Translations under genes and position numbers: made by a program
From: Actinoplanes regularis
GTDB lineage: Bacteria; Actinomycetota; Actinomycetes; Mycobacteriales; Micromonosporaceae
Length of the DNA stretch: 64,000 nt
Direction: 5' to 3'
Assembly (NCBI RefSeq): GCF_900188005.1
Contig: NZ_FZNR01000002.1
Span: 868,001-932,000 of the forward strand
The notes under the pieces: model-generated
What the model was told of the DNA's origin: nothing
The model's input: the letters and a program-made list of their open reading frames with translations, nothing else
The model's database searches: none
Part shown: positions 1 through 8,505 of the stretch, in pieces
Layout: each line of letters opens with the position of its first letter
Numbering within the stretch: the first letter of the stretch is position 1

Positions 1-2
1 AG

Positions 3-563
3 GGCCTGCTCAAGGGCATCTACCTGTACTCGAAGAGCTCGGTCGGCAAGGGTCCGAAGGCGCAGATCCTGGCCTCCGGCACGGGCATGCGCTGGGCGCT
101 CAAGGCGCAGGAACTGCTCGCCCAGGACTGGGGGGTCAGCGCCGACGTCTGGTCGGTCACCTCCTGGACGGAGCTGCGCCGCGACGCCATCGAGGCCGAG
201 GAGCACAACCTGCTCCACCCGAGCGACGAGCCGCGCAAGCCGTACATCCAGCAGAAGCTGGAGGCGAGCGAGGGCCCGTCGGTGGCGGTCAGCGACTGGA
301 TGCGGGCGGTGCCCGACCTGATCGCCCGCTGGGTGCCGAACGGCTACACCTCGCTGGGTACCGACGGCTTCGGCATGAGCGACACCCGGCACGCGCTGCG
401 CCGCCACTTCCACGTGGACGGCGAGTCGGTCACCGTCGCCACGCTGCGCGAGCTCGCGCTGCGCGGCAAGGTGCCGGCGCACGTACCGGGCGAGGCCGCC
501 AAGAAGTACGCGATCGACGACGTCAACGCGGCACCGGTCGGTGAGACCGGCGGCGACAGCTGA
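3..563 (+). CDS. aceE: Pyruvate dehydrogenase E1 component, C-terminal part
   Basis: This is the last 186 codons of a gene that begins before the window; the frame is open from base 3. The product matches the C-terminal end of the homodimeric (AceE-type) pyruvate dehydrogenase E1, which decarboxylates pyruvate with thiamine diphosphate and passes the acetyl group to E2. Recognisable stretches are AQILASGTGMRWALKAQELL, SVTSWTELRRDAIEAE, and the closing TDGFGMSDTRHALRRHFHVD. The thiamine-binding part is outside the window, so activity cannot be judged. A strong hairpin terminator follows the stop codon. Confidence 0.93.
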   Translation, partial: GLLKGIYLYSKSSVGKGPKAQILASGTGMRWALKAQELLAQDWGVSADVWSVTSWTELRRDAIEAEEHNLLHPSDEPRKPYIQQKLEASEGPSVAVSDWMRAVPDLIARWVPNGYTSLGTDGFGMSDTRHALRRHFHVDGESVTVATLRELALRGKVPAHVPGEAAKKYAIDDVNAAPVGETGGDS

Positions 564-575
564 TCGACTGATCTG

Positions 576-613
576 AACGGGGTCCGGCGCGAGACGCGCC
601 GGGCCCCGTTTTC
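576..613 (+). terminator. Intrinsic terminator after aceE
   Basis: The left arm AACGGGGTCCGGCGCG pairs with CGCGCCGGGCCCCGTT around a short AGA-type loop, and TTTCGT follows. It lies between the convergent ends of aceE and the reductase gene and may serve both. Confidence 0.85.
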
Positions 614-616
614 GTC

Positions 617-1150
617 TCAGGCCGGCACGTAGGTGACCACCTGGACGCCGGTCTTGGTCTGCCAGCTCTCGCGCAGCGACAGCGCGATCCTGGTGCCGTC
701 CGCCCAGAGCCGGCGCCCTTCGCCGTGCACCACCGGGAAGATCATGATCCGGTACTCGTCGATCAGGTTGTGCCGGGTCAGGTAGTTCACCAGGCTCGCG
801 CTGCCGTTGATCAGCAGGGTGCCCGGGCGGGCCCGGAGCTCGGCCACGGCGTCCGCCACCTCGCCCTCGAGGAACGACGCGTTCCACTCCGGCGTGCTCA
901 GCGTCGTGGTCGCCACGTGCTTGGGCATCGAGTTCATCTTCACCCCGAAGTCCCCGGTCGTCGCCTCCATCTGCGGCCAGGCGGCCTTGAAGCCCTCGTA
1001 GGTGTGCCGGCCGAGCAGCAGCGCGTCGGCCTCGCGCAGGTTCTCCGCCTGCCAGCCGCTGAGCTCCTCGTTGAAATAGGGGCCGCTCCAGGCCGGCTCC
1101 TCGAAGACGCCGTCGAGCGTCACGTACTCCACCGCGACCACCTTGCCCAT
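617..1150 (-). CDS. Dihydrofolate reductase-like (RibD C-terminal domain) protein
   Basis: The 177-residue product belongs to the RibD_C/dihydrofolate-reductase-like fold, a family of small NADPH-dependent reductases common in actinomycetes and mostly of unknown substrate. Seen in sequence: N-terminal VVAVEYVTLDGVFEEPAW, the LLLGRHTYEGF segment typical of the nucleotide-binding core, and LLINGSASLVNYL near the C-terminus. The ATG is preceded by AAGGAG at about nine bases. It is convergent with aceE and divergent from gltX; the shared upstream region is AT-rich and carries an inverted repeat. Role unknown; a true folate reductase is unlikely. Confidence 0.85.
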   Translation of the reverse strand: MGKVVAVEYVTLDGVFEEPAWSGPYFNEELSGWQAENLREADALLLGRHTYEGFKAAWPQMEATTGDFGVKMNSMPKHVATTTLSTPEWNASFLEGEVADAVAELRARPGTLLINGSASLVNYLTRHNLIDEYRIMIFPVVHGEGRRLWADGTRIALSLRESWQTKTGVQVVTYVPA

Positions 1151-1167
1151 GATCCCCAGCTCCTTAT

Positions 1168-1199
1168 TTAACCGACTCTTTAATTAACTGATCGGTAAA
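1168..1199. promoter_or_regulatory. AT-rich inverted repeat between reductase gene and gltX
   Basis: TTAACCGA (1168-1175) and TCGGTAAA (1192-1199) form arms with one mismatch around an AT-rich centre that contains TTAATTAA, unusual in this GC-rich sequence. It sits 18 bases upstream of the reductase start and about 20 before gltX, as expected for a divergent promoter or operator. No regulator for it is identifiable here. Confidence 0.45.
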
Positions 1200-1219
1200 G
1201 TACGCCGTTCGTCACCGCC

Positions 1220-2671
1220 ATGTCAAATTCCCCTCGTGAGTCTCGGTACGCTGTGGCGGTGACTGTTCGCGTACGTTTCGCCCCCTCACCCACTGGCATG
1301 TTCCACGTCGGCGGCGCCCGCTCGGCGCTACAGAACTGGATTTACGCCCAGCAGCACGGCGGTGTCTTCGTGCTCCGGATCGAGGACACCGACGCGGCCC
1401 GCAACCGGCCCGAGTGGACCGAGGGCATCATCTCGGCGCTGGACTGGATCGGCATCGAACGCGGGACGTACGAGGGCCCCTACTACCAGTCGTCCTACGC
1501 GGCCGACCACACCGCCGCCGCCACCCGGCTCTACGGCGAGGGCAAGGCGTACTACTGCGACTGCAAGCGCGAGGACGCGGTCGCCCGCACCGGCAACTCG
1601 CACACCGGCTACGACGGGTTCTGCCGCGAGCGCGCGCTCGGCCCGGGCGAGGGGCGCGCGCTGCGCTTCCGCACGCCGGACGAGGGCGAGACAGTCGTCG
1701 AGGACCTGGTCCGCGGCAAGCCCACCTTCGACAACAAGCTGCTCGAGGACTTCGTCATCGCCCGCAGCGACGGCTCGGCGGTGTTCCTGCTGGCCAACGT
1801 GGTCGACGACATGAGCATGGGGATCACCCACGTGTTCCGCGCCGAGGAGCACCTGCCGAACACGCCGAAGCAGCAGCTGCTCTGGGAGGCGCTCGGCGTC
1901 ACTCCCCCGGTCTGGGGCCACGTCCCGGTGATCGTCAACGAGAAGCGCCAGAAGCTGTCCAAGCGCCGCGACAAGGTCGCCCTGGAGTCGTACCGCGACG
2001 AGGGCTACCTCGCCGCCGCGATGCGCAACTACCTGATGCTGCTCGGCTGGGCGCCCACCGGCGACCGGGAGATCGTCCCGTGGTCGGTGGTCGAGGCGGA
2101 GTACCGGATCGAGGACGTCAACCACGCCCCGGCGTTCTTCGACGTCAAGAAGCTGCGCGCGTTCAACGGCGAGTACATCCGGGCCCTCACCCCGAGCGAG
2201 TTCACCCAGGTCTGCGCGCCGTGGCTGTCCGGCACCGAGACCATCCCGGCCCCGCCGTGGTCGCCGGAGAAGTTCGACTCCGAGGTCTTCACCACGATCG
2301 CCCCGCTGGCGCAGACCCGGATCGCGGTGCTCTCCGAGATCGTGGAGTACGTCGACTTCCTCTTCCTCGACGAACCGGTGCGAGACGAGGCGTCCTGGGC
2401 GAAGGCCATGAAGGAGGGCGCAGTGGACATTCTCGACGGCACCGCGGCCGCCTTCGCCGACCTCACCGACTGGACCGCCGAGGCGCTCAAGACCGCTTTG
2501 GAGCAGGTCGGCGAGGCACGCGGGCTGAAGCTCGGCAAGACCCAGGCGCCGGTCCGGGTCGCGGTCACCGGTCGCACCATCGGCCTGCCGCTGTTCGAGT
2601 CGATCGAGGTGCTGGGCCGGGAGCGGACCCTGTCCCGGATCGCCGCCGCCAAGGCTCGCCTTTCCGCCTGA
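1220..2671 (+). CDS. gltX: Glutamyl-tRNA synthetase
   Basis: Class I aminoacyl-tRNA synthetase that charges tRNA-Glu with glutamate in the cytosol. The catalytic HIGH-equivalent region is [18 protein letters not shown] and the KMSKS-equivalent is KLSKRRDKV around residue 240; the C-terminal half has the anticodon-binding architecture of bacterial GluRS. At 483 residues it is full length. The ATG at 1220 gives a 13-residue leader. A GTG at 1259 would start [13 protein letters not shown], closer to the family norm. Neither start has a convincing ribosome-binding site, so the start is uncertain. It is preceded by the AT-rich divergent intergenic region. Confidence 0.95.
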   Translation: MSNSPRESRYAVAVTVRVRFAPSPTGMFHVGGARSALQNWIYAQQHGGVFVLRIEDTDAARNRPEWTEGIISALDWIGIERGTYEGPYYQSSYAADHTAAATRLYGEGKAYYCDCKREDAVARTGNSHTGYDGFCRERALGPGEGRALRFRTPDEGETVVEDLVRGKPTFDNKLLEDFVIARSDGSAVFLLANVVDDMSMGITHVFRAEEHLPNTPKQQLLWEALGVTPPVWGHVPVIVNEKRQKLSKRRDKVALESYRDEGYLAAAMRNYLMLLGWAPTGDREIVPWSVVEAEYRIEDVNHAPAFFDVKKLRAFNGEYIRALTPSEFTQVCAPWLSGTETIPAPPWSPEKFDSEVFTTIAPLAQTRIAVLSEIVEYVDFLFLDEPVRDEASWAKAMKEGAVDILDGTAAAFADLTDWTAEALKTALEQVGEARGLKLGKTQAPVRVAVTGRTIGLPLFESIEVLGRERTLSRIAAAKARLSA

Positions 2672-2977
2672 TCAGGCCCCCTTCTACCGCATTTGACGGC
2701 CGGCCACCATAGCTGGTCGTCGAATGCGGTGATGCGGTCCGCTACATGGGTGGCCACCGCCCCCATCGATTGCGGGGACTGGGTAATATTTCGGCCGCTG
2801 ATCAACGGCTTTACCGTCCTCCGCGTTCGTCCCGCCAAATGGCTCCAATTCACCCTGCCGCGAGATGCGGCCGGGTTGGTGCTCGGGAAGGCTGGAGGCT
2901 GATGCCGGGCGCCGGTCATCACCGGTGCACGAGCAGCAGTCCACGTAGCCATGTCATCCACGGACGGGGGAGGTCGG
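2672..2977. other. Intergenic region after gltX with one dyad
   Basis: About 306 bases without a convincing gene. It contains the inverted repeat at 2686-2730 and, at its end, the GGGGGAGG ribosome-binding site (2965-2972) of the next gene. Nothing else is recognised. Confidence 0.5.
2686..2730. repeat. Inverted repeat downstream of gltX
   Basis: ACCGCATTTGACG (2686-2698) and CGTCGAATGCGGT (2718-2730) are complementary except for one position; the 19-base centre contains ACCA/TGGT that could extend the stem. There is no T-tract. It may be a weak gltX terminator or a protein-binding dyad. Confidence 0.5.
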
Positions 2978-3661
2978 ATGGTGGTTCGACAGGCGATGAA
3001 ACGGATGGCCGCGGCGATCGCGCTGGCGATCGCGGCGGCCGTGACGCTCGGTGCGGCTCCGGCCGTGGCGGCCGAGAAGAACGACACGGTCGCGGCGACC
3101 AAGCCGAAGCCGCAGCCGGACACGATCCTGCTGACCGGCGACAAGGTGCCGGCGGAAGGCATCAAGGTCCTGCAGGCCGAGGACCCGAAGCTCTTCCGGA
3201 TGCTGATGGAGGAGGTGGGCTGGCTCGCGTCGGCCACCCCCCAGACCGCGGCGCCCAAGAAGGACAAACTGGGCCCGAGGTTCACCATCAAGGTCCTGAT
3301 CAAGGAGAAGGCGACCCAGCTGTACGACCTGTACCCGCTGGCCACCGGCGGTCCCCGGGCACACCGGCCGGCCAACCAGCCGTCCGGGACGAAGACCGAC
3401 GGCTGGTTCTACGGCCGGCTCTCCATGTCCGAGTCGCTGCGGCTCAGCGGCGCGGCGCTCAAGGAGAAGCCCGACGTGGTCAACGGCGGCATCGGCGGCG
3501 GGATCGGGGAGAACCTCAACTCGTCCGAGCTCGACCCGGTGACCGGCGCGAGCCAGGTCTTCGGCGAGATGCGCCGCCTGCTCCTGCTGAACGGCGCGAT
3601 CCTGCTGGTCATCCTCAGCGGCCTGGCCGGGATGGCCTTCCTGATCCGCCGGCGCATCTGA
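2978..3661 (+). CDS. Secreted, C-terminally membrane-anchored protein of unknown function
   Basis: The 227-residue product has an N-terminal signal peptide (MVVRQAMKRMAAAIAL, then an alanine-rich hydrophobic stretch ending APAVAAE). It ends with a hydrophobic segment LLLLNGAILLVILSGLAGMA followed by arginines, so the central domain is predicted outside the cell and anchored at its C-terminus. The start at 2978 is chosen over the in-frame ATG at 2951 because GGGGGAGG lies five bases upstream of it. The central region is Lys/Pro-rich at first and ends with a glycine-rich patch. I do not recognise the family. Confidence 0.7.
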   Translation: MVVRQAMKRMAAAIALAIAAAVTLGAAPAVAAEKNDTVAATKPKPQPDTILLTGDKVPAEGIKVLQAEDPKLFRMLMEEVGWLASATPQTAAPKKDKLGPRFTIKVLIKEKATQLYDLYPLATGGPRAHRPANQPSGTKTDGWFYGRLSMSESLRLSGAALKEKPDVVNGGIGGGIGENLNSSELDPVTGASQVFGEMRRLLLLNGAILLVILSGLAGMAFLIRRRI

Positions 3662-3694
3662 CGCCTACCCGAGCAACGCCGTACGAACCGGCCC

Positions 3695-4393
3695 TCACCG
3701 CGGTATTTCGCACCTCGAAAGACCGTCGTGGGGGCCGGCGGCCTGTTCGACGAGAGCGGCCAGATCTTCCAGGTCGGCGTCGAACTCCGCCTCCGTCGCG
3801 GCCGGATCGAGCCCGCGTTCTTCCTTCCCCCGGTCCTCCGTGGGGCCCGGTGGGGCTCCGGCGGGCAGGCCGCCGGTGATCTCCCCGGTGGTGTAACCGA
3901 GGAGGAAGGCGCAGATCATCCGGGCCAGCCGCGGGACCTCCCGGTCGCTCACCCCGGCGTCGTGCAGGATGCCGCGCAGGGCCGCGGTCAGCCAGTACGA
4001 CGAGGATCCGGCCGCGGCGCGGTTCAACAGCAGGGGGAAGGCGCCGGGGTGGGCGCGGGCGAGCGAGCGCACCGCCCGGCCCAGCGCGCGCAGCCGCTTC
4101 CGCCAGTCGATCTCCGCGAGATCATCGCCGACCGACGTGCCCAACTCCAGGTGCAGAAGATCGACCAGACCGTCGAGCAGGGAATCCTTGCCACCGACGT
4201 ACGGGTAGAGCGCCATCGACGTGAGCCCGACCCGCTCGGCCACCGCCCGCATCGACATGGCGGCCAGCCCTCGCTCGTCCACCAGGGCGAGCGCCTGGTC
4301 CAGGATCAGCCGTCTCTTGTCGTCCACCTGTTCACCTGACCAGCGGCGCCGCTCCGGTAGGCGAAACGCGCCCGGGCCACCGCTCGCACTCAC
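3695..4393 (-). CDS. TetR-family transcriptional regulator
   Basis: The 232-residue product has an N-terminal TetR helix-turn-helix (residues about 25-75: RRLILDQALALVDERGLAAM, then AVAERVGLTSMALYPYVGGK). The ligand domain resembles the TetR_C family, with RALGRAVRSLARAHPGAFPL and a conserved-looking LLGYTTGEI. The annotated GTG lacks a clear ribosome-binding site; a GTG at 4327 (MDDKRR) is an alternative. It is convergent with the upstream secreted protein and has no obvious target beside it other than the weak small ORF upstream. The ligand cannot be predicted. Confidence 0.85.
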   Translation of the reverse strand: MSASGGPGAFRLPERRRWSGEQVDDKRRLILDQALALVDERGLAAMSMRAVAERVGLTSMALYPYVGGKDSLLDGLVDLLHLELGTSVGDDLAEIDWRKRLRALGRAVRSLARAHPGAFPLLLNRAAAGSSSYWLTAALRGILHDAGVSDREVPRLARMICAFLLGYTTGEITGGLPAGAPPGPTEDRGKEERGLDPAATEAEFDADLEDLAALVEQAAGPHDGLSRCEIPR

Positions 4394-4471
4394 TCGAACG
4401 AGGCGAGCGGAAAACTACCCGGCGCACGCGAAAGCCACGAATGCCCCGAGCCGGAAGTAGTCAGCCCCGAG

Positions 4472-4687
4472 TCAGCACCAACGGCCGGGTGGGCGGCCGC
4501 GGCCCGCGGCCCGGCGGCGAGGGCGCACGGCACCGTGCAGGTGGGCACCCGCCCAGCCCCGCAGCTCGGTGCGGCAACCGACCCGGCCCGGCTCCGACAC
4601 GGCGATCGGCTCCTCGTCGGCGACCGGTGGCAGCTCTTCAAGGGCGGGATCGATCTCGGCACGCGTCGCGTCGTCCCGTTCCATCAT
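4472..4687 (-). CDS. Possible small protein upstream of the TetR gene
   Basis: A 71-codon ORF starting with ATGATG preceded by GAGGAGGGGCG, a near-perfect ribosome-binding site; this is the main support. The N-terminal half is acidic (ALEELPPVADEEPIAVSEPG) and the C-terminal half is arginine-rich and ends in Trp-Cys. It is co-directional with the TetR gene 78 bases downstream. I recognise no family. It may be a spurious ORF, or a gene whose 3' end is read in the wrong frame. Confidence 0.33.
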   Translation of the reverse strand: MMERDDATRAEIDPALEELPPVADEEPIAVSEPGRVGCRTELRGWAGAHLHGAVRPRRRAAGRGRPPGRWC

Positions 4688-4917
4688 CGCCCCTCCTCGA
4701 TCCTCGATATCGGTCCTGAGTCGCTTCTTCGGCACCGTCTCTTCATCGGCACTCCCGGGCCAAGGTTGAACCCCGACCGGGAGGCACTAGTCCGACACGA
4801 TGCCAGGTCACTGACAGGAATCGCGGGAGAGGCGCACCGCTACATCCGATAATCGTTATAAAAGTAACGAAAGCGTCAGGTTCGCATCGCCCGGAGGCGG
4901 CGTGACACTCTGGGCAG
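4688..4917. other. Intergenic region upstream of fasR
   Basis: No convincing gene. The stretch around 4850-4878 (GATAATCGTTATAAAAGTAA) is markedly AT-rich and is the likely promoter area for fasR. Within it ATAATCGTTAT is a near-palindrome. Confidence 0.4.
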
Positions 4918-6126
4918 GTGGCGGACAGCCGAAGCATCGAATCCTCGCCGGAAACCTCTACGAACCCGCTGCAACCTGCGACATTGCGCCGGATCGAGCG
5001 GCACGCGGGAGCCCTGGCGAGTTCCGCGGTGGCCCGGATGGACGAGACACTGCCATGGTTCCGGGCACTGCCGGCCGATCAACGGTCCTGGGTGATGCTC
5101 GTCGCACAGGCCGGCGTGCGGTCCCTGGTCGAGTGGCTGCGCTCGGGCGCGACCGTGGCGGCCAGCACCCAGGAGATCTCCGACGAGGTGTTCGCCGCCG
5201 CGCCACGCGCGCTGGCCCGGGCCATCACGCTGACCCAGACCGTGCAGTTGGTCAAGGTCACCATCGACGTCGCCGAGGCCGAGGTGCCCGGCTTCGCCGC
5301 CAAGGGCGAGCGGGACCTGCTGCTCCAGGCGATCCTGCGGTTCTCCCGGGAGATCGCCTTCTCCGCCGCCCGGGTCTACGCCCGGGCCGCCGAGTCCCGC
5401 GGCGCGTGGGACGCCCGGTTGCAGGCGATGCTGGTCGACGCTCTGCTCCGGGGCGACTCGTCGGACGTGCTGGCCAGCCGGGCGGCCGCGCTGGGCTGGG
5501 TGGACTCGCCGCCGGTGGCGGTGGTGGTGGGTCGCTCGCCCGGCGGCGACATCACGGCGGTGCTGCACGCGCTCTACCGGGCCGCCCGCCGGGCCCGGCT
5601 CGAGCTGATCGGCGGCCTGCACGGCGACCGGCTGGTCGCGGTGGTCGGCGGTGCGGCCGACCCGGTGGCCACCGCGGCCGCGCTGAGCTCGGGTTTCGGC
5701 GAGGGGCCGATCGTGGCCGGGCCGGCCGTGCCGACCCTGGAGCAGGCCACCGAGTCGGCCCGGGCCGCGCTGGCCGGCTTCCGGGCCGCGCCGGCCTGGC
5801 CGGGCGCACCGACCCCGGTGGCCGCCGACGACCTGTTGCCGGAGCGGGCTCTCGCCGGCGACCTGGACGCCCGCCGGAAACTCCGCCACGACGTGTACGC
5901 CGCGCTGGCCCGGGCGGGCGGGGGCCTGCTGGAGACGCTGGACGCGTTCTTCGCCGCGGGCGGGGTACTGGAGAGTGCGGCCCGGGAGCTCTACGTGCAT
6001 CCGAACACGGTTCGTTATCGGTTGCGGCGGATCACCGAGGTCACCGCGCTCTCCCCGCTGGACGGCCGGGACGCCTTCGCGCTGCGGATGGCCCTGAGCA
6101 TCGGGCGCCTGGATCCTGCGGCGTGA
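4918..6126 (+). CDS. fasR: PucR-type transcriptional regulator of fatty-acid synthesis
   Basis: The 402-residue protein ends in a PucR/CdaR-type helix-turn-helix (YVHPNTVRYRLRRITEVTAL, about residues 360-380) and has the GGDEF-like middle domain of that family. Its position directly before fabD-fabH-acpP-fabF is the arrangement of FasR in Streptomyces coelicolor, where FasR activates the fab operon. The name therefore rests on domain type plus synteny. It begins with GTG at 4918 and lacks a strong ribosome-binding site. The palindrome at 6196-6212 in front of fabD is a candidate binding site. Confidence 0.88.
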   Translation: MADSRSIESSPETSTNPLQPATLRRIERHAGALASSAVARMDETLPWFRALPADQRSWVMLVAQAGVRSLVEWLRSGATVAASTQEISDEVFAAAPRALARAITLTQTVQLVKVTIDVAEAEVPGFAAKGERDLLLQAILRFSREIAFSAARVYARAAESRGAWDARLQAMLVDALLRGDSSDVLASRAAALGWVDSPPVAVVVGRSPGGDITAVLHALYRAARRARLELIGGLHGDRLVAVVGGAADPVATAAALSSGFGEGPIVAGPAVPTLEQATESARAALAGFRAAPAWPGAPTPVAADDLLPERALAGDLDARRKLRHDVYAALARAGGGLLETLDAFFAAGGVLESAARELYVHPNTVRYRLRRITEVTALSPLDGRDAFALRMALSIGRLDPAA

Positions 6127-6195
6127 GTCACACAGGGCTACCACTAACGAACAGACCGAGGAATAGTGTCTAACCAGGGCAACTTACCCCACGTT

Positions 6196-6227
6196 TTGTA
6201 GGTTTCCTACAAGGCTTGTCGTAGGGT
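6196..6227 (+). promoter_or_regulatory. Palindrome and half-site in front of fabD (candidate FasR operator)
   Basis: TTGTAGG-TTT-CCTACAA (6196-6212) is a perfect 7-bp-arm palindrome. It is followed at 6216 by the related half TTGTCGTAGG and by TAGGGT (6222-6227), a possible -10 element. It lies about 70 bases before the fabD start. That FasR binds here is inferred from position only. Confidence 0.55.
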
Positions 6228-6280
6228 TTCGTTGCACCCGGCAACCCCGGAACGCCCTCCGATCGGGAAGAGTCGTCACC

Positions 6281-7210
6281 GTGCTCGCCGTACTCTCACC
6301 TGGCCAGGGTTCCCAGAAGCCCGGCTTTCTGACCCCCTGGCTCGAACTCCCCGACGCCGCGACCCGCCTCACCGCGTGGTCCGCGCTCGCCGGGGTCGAC
6401 CTCGTTCACCTCGGCACCGACGCCGACGCCGACGAGATCAAGGACACCGCCCGGACCCAGCCGCTGCTGATCGCGGCCGCCCTGCTCGCCGCCGAGCAGC
6501 TGCCGCTGGAGCTGGTCGGCGTGGTCGCCGGCCACAGCGTCGGCGAGCTCGGTGCCGCCGCGGTCGCGGGTGTGCTGTCCGCCGAGGACGCCATCACGCT
6601 GGCCGGGGTCCGTGGCCGGGAGATGGCCGCGGCCTGCGCCCTGGAGCCGACCGGGATGTCCGCCGTGCTCGGCGGCGACCCGGACGAGGTGCTCGCCACC
6701 ATCGAGAAGCACGGGCTGCACCCGGCGAACCGGAACGGCGCGGGCCAGATCGTCGTCGCCGGGGCGCTGCCCGCGCTGGCCGACTTCGCGGCCGCTCCGC
6801 CGGCCAAGGCGCGGGTGATCGCGCTGCAGGTGGCCGGAGCGTTCCACACGCCGTACATGGCGCCCGCCGAGGCGGCGCTGGCCGCCGCCGCGGGCGGGGT
6901 GACCGCCCACGACCCGGCCCGCACCCTGCTGTCGAACCTGGACGGCACGGCCGTCACCGGCGGCCCGGAGATGGTGAGCCGGCTGGTGCGCCAGGTCACC
7001 GCGCCGGTCCGGTGGGACCTGTGCATGCGCACCCTCAAGGACCTCGGCGTCACCGGGGTCATCGAGCTGCCCCCGGCCGGCACCCTCGCCGGCCTGGTCA
7101 AGCGCGAGCTCAAGGGCGACGGCGCTCCGGAGATCGTCACGCTGAACACACCGGACGATCTGCCCGCCGCGCGCGATCTGATCGCCCGCCACGCCACGCC
7201 ACAGCACTGA
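6281..7210 (+). CDS. fabD: Malonyl-CoA:ACP transacylase
   Basis: Transfers the malonyl group from CoA to acyl carrier protein for type II fatty-acid synthesis. The 309-residue product begins LAVLSPGQGSQKPGFL, carries the nucleophile motif GHSVGELGA near residue 88, and has the GAFHTPYM segment with the catalytic histidine. The GTG start has GGGAAG about a dozen bases upstream. It is the first gene of the operon fabD-fabH-acpP-fabF, 31 bases from fabH. Confidence 0.96.
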   Translation: MLAVLSPGQGSQKPGFLTPWLELPDAATRLTAWSALAGVDLVHLGTDADADEIKDTARTQPLLIAAALLAAEQLPLELVGVVAGHSVGELGAAAVAGVLSAEDAITLAGVRGREMAAACALEPTGMSAVLGGDPDEVLATIEKHGLHPANRNGAGQIVVAGALPALADFAAAPPAKARVIALQVAGAFHTPYMAPAEAALAAAAGGVTAHDPARTLLSNLDGTAVTGGPEMVSRLVRQVTAPVRWDLCMRTLKDLGVTGVIELPPAGTLAGLVKRELKGDGAPEIVTLNTPDDLPAARDLIARHATPQH

Positions 7211-7241
7211 CGCGCTCAGTCGCGACAGAAGGAGGAACAGG

Positions 7242-8192
7242 ATGATCGCGGGTTCCCGCATCGTCGCGATGGGCCACTACCAGCCCTCGCGTGTGGTCAC
7301 CAACGAGGATCTGACCAGGACCCTGGAGACCAACGACGAGTGGATCCGGAGCCGGGTCGGCATCGCCGAGCGCCGGATCGCGGACACCGAGACGGTCGCC
7401 GACATGGCCACCTACGCGGCCGAGAAAGCGCTGGCCGCCTCCGGGCTCGCCGCCGCCGACATCGACCTGGTCGTGGTCGCGACCTGCTCGTCGATCGACC
7501 GCTGCCCGAACGTCGCCACCCGGGTGGCGAACAAGCTCGGCATCGCCGCCCCGGCCGCGTACGACCTGAACACCGCTTGTTCCGGCTTCTCCTACGCGCT
7601 GGGCAGCGCCGACCACGCGATCCGGGCCGGTGCCGCCCGCAACGCCCTGGTGATCGGCGCGGAGAAGCTCTCCGACGTCACCGACTGGTCGGACCGCACC
7701 ACCGCGGTGCTGTTCGGCGACGCCGCGGGCGCCGCGGTGGTCTCCGCCGTGCCGGAGGGTGAGCAGCCCGGCGTCGGCCCGGTGCTCTGGGGCTCGGCCC
7801 CGGACAAGGGCGACGTGCTGCGGATCGAGGGCTGGCAGCCGTACATCAAGCAGGAGGGCCAGGTGGTCTTCCGCTGGGCGACCACCGAGCTCGCCCCGTT
7901 CGCCATCGAGGCGTGCAAGCGGGCCGGGATCGAGCCGTCCGAGCTGGCCGCTTTCGTGCCGCACCAGGCGAACACCCGGATCATCGACGGCATCGTCAAG
8001 CGGCTGGGCCTCGGCCCGGACGTGATCGTCGCCAAGGACCTGGTCGAGTCCGGGAACACCTCCGCGGCGAGCGTGCCGCTGGCCCTGTCCAAGCTGATCG
8101 AGCGCCGCGAGGTGCCCTCCGGGGCGCCGGTGCTGCTGTTCGGCTTCGGCGGTGGCCTCACCTACGCCGGTCAGGTCGTCCGCTGCCCGTAG
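7242..8192 (+). CDS. fabH: 3-oxoacyl-ACP synthase III
   Basis: Condenses an acyl-CoA primer with malonyl-ACP to start fatty-acid chains; in actinomycetes it usually takes branched primers. The 316-residue protein has the catalytic cysteine at residue 113 in DLNTACSGFSYAL, the histidine in VPHQANTRI and the asparagine in SGNTSAASVPLAL. AAGGAGGAA precedes the ATG. It is the second gene of the fab operon, followed by acpP after 69 bases. Confidence 0.96.
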   Translation: MIAGSRIVAMGHYQPSRVVTNEDLTRTLETNDEWIRSRVGIAERRIADTETVADMATYAAEKALAASGLAAADIDLVVVATCSSIDRCPNVATRVANKLGIAAPAAYDLNTACSGFSYALGSADHAIRAGAARNALVIGAEKLSDVTDWSDRTTAVLFGDAAGAAVVSAVPEGEQPGVGPVLWGSAPDKGDVLRIEGWQPYIKQEGQVVFRWATTELAPFAIEACKRAGIEPSELAAFVPHQANTRIIDGIVKRLGLGPDVIVAKDLVESGNTSAASVPLALSKLIERREVPSGAPVLLFGFGGGLTYAGQVVRCP

Positions 8193-8261
8193 CGGCGACT
8201 GCCCGTGTCCTGTTAGTAACACCAGTTTCGAGCATCGGTTTCGAGAGGAAAAACAACAACC

Positions 8262-8504
8262 ATGGCTACTCGCGAAGAGATCACCTCCGGCCTCGCCGAG
8301 ATCCTCGAGGAGGTCGCCGGCGTGAACCCGGAGGACGTCGCCGAGGGCAAGTCGTTCACCGATGACCTGGACGTCGACTCGCTGTCGATGGTCGAGGTCG
8401 TGGTGGCGGCCGAGGAGAAGTTCGGCGTCAAGATCCCGGACAACGAGGTGCAGAACCTGAAGACCGTCGGCGATGCCGTCAACTACATCACGGCGAACGC
8501 CTGA
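8262..8504 (+). CDS. acpP: Acyl carrier protein
   Basis: An 80-residue, highly acidic carrier protein with the phosphopantetheine attachment serine at residue 40 in DLDVDSLSMVEV. It holds growing acyl chains as thioesters for FabD, FabH and FabF. The spacer before it contains GTTTCGAG twice and a GAGAGG ribosome-binding site. fabF begins one base after its stop codon, so the two are probably translated together. Confidence 0.97.
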   Translation: MATREEITSGLAEILEEVAGVNPEDVAEGKSFTDDLDVDSLSMVEVVVAAEEKFGVKIPDNEVQNLKTVGDAVNYITANA

Positions 8505-8505
8505 G

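Noticed and set aside
4390..4687. A frameshifted lanthipeptide precursor (acidic leader in one frame, Cys/Thr-rich core in the next)
   Set aside because: No lanthipeptide synthetase, protease or exporter gene is nearby, the frameshift is only assumed, and the leader does not match a known class.
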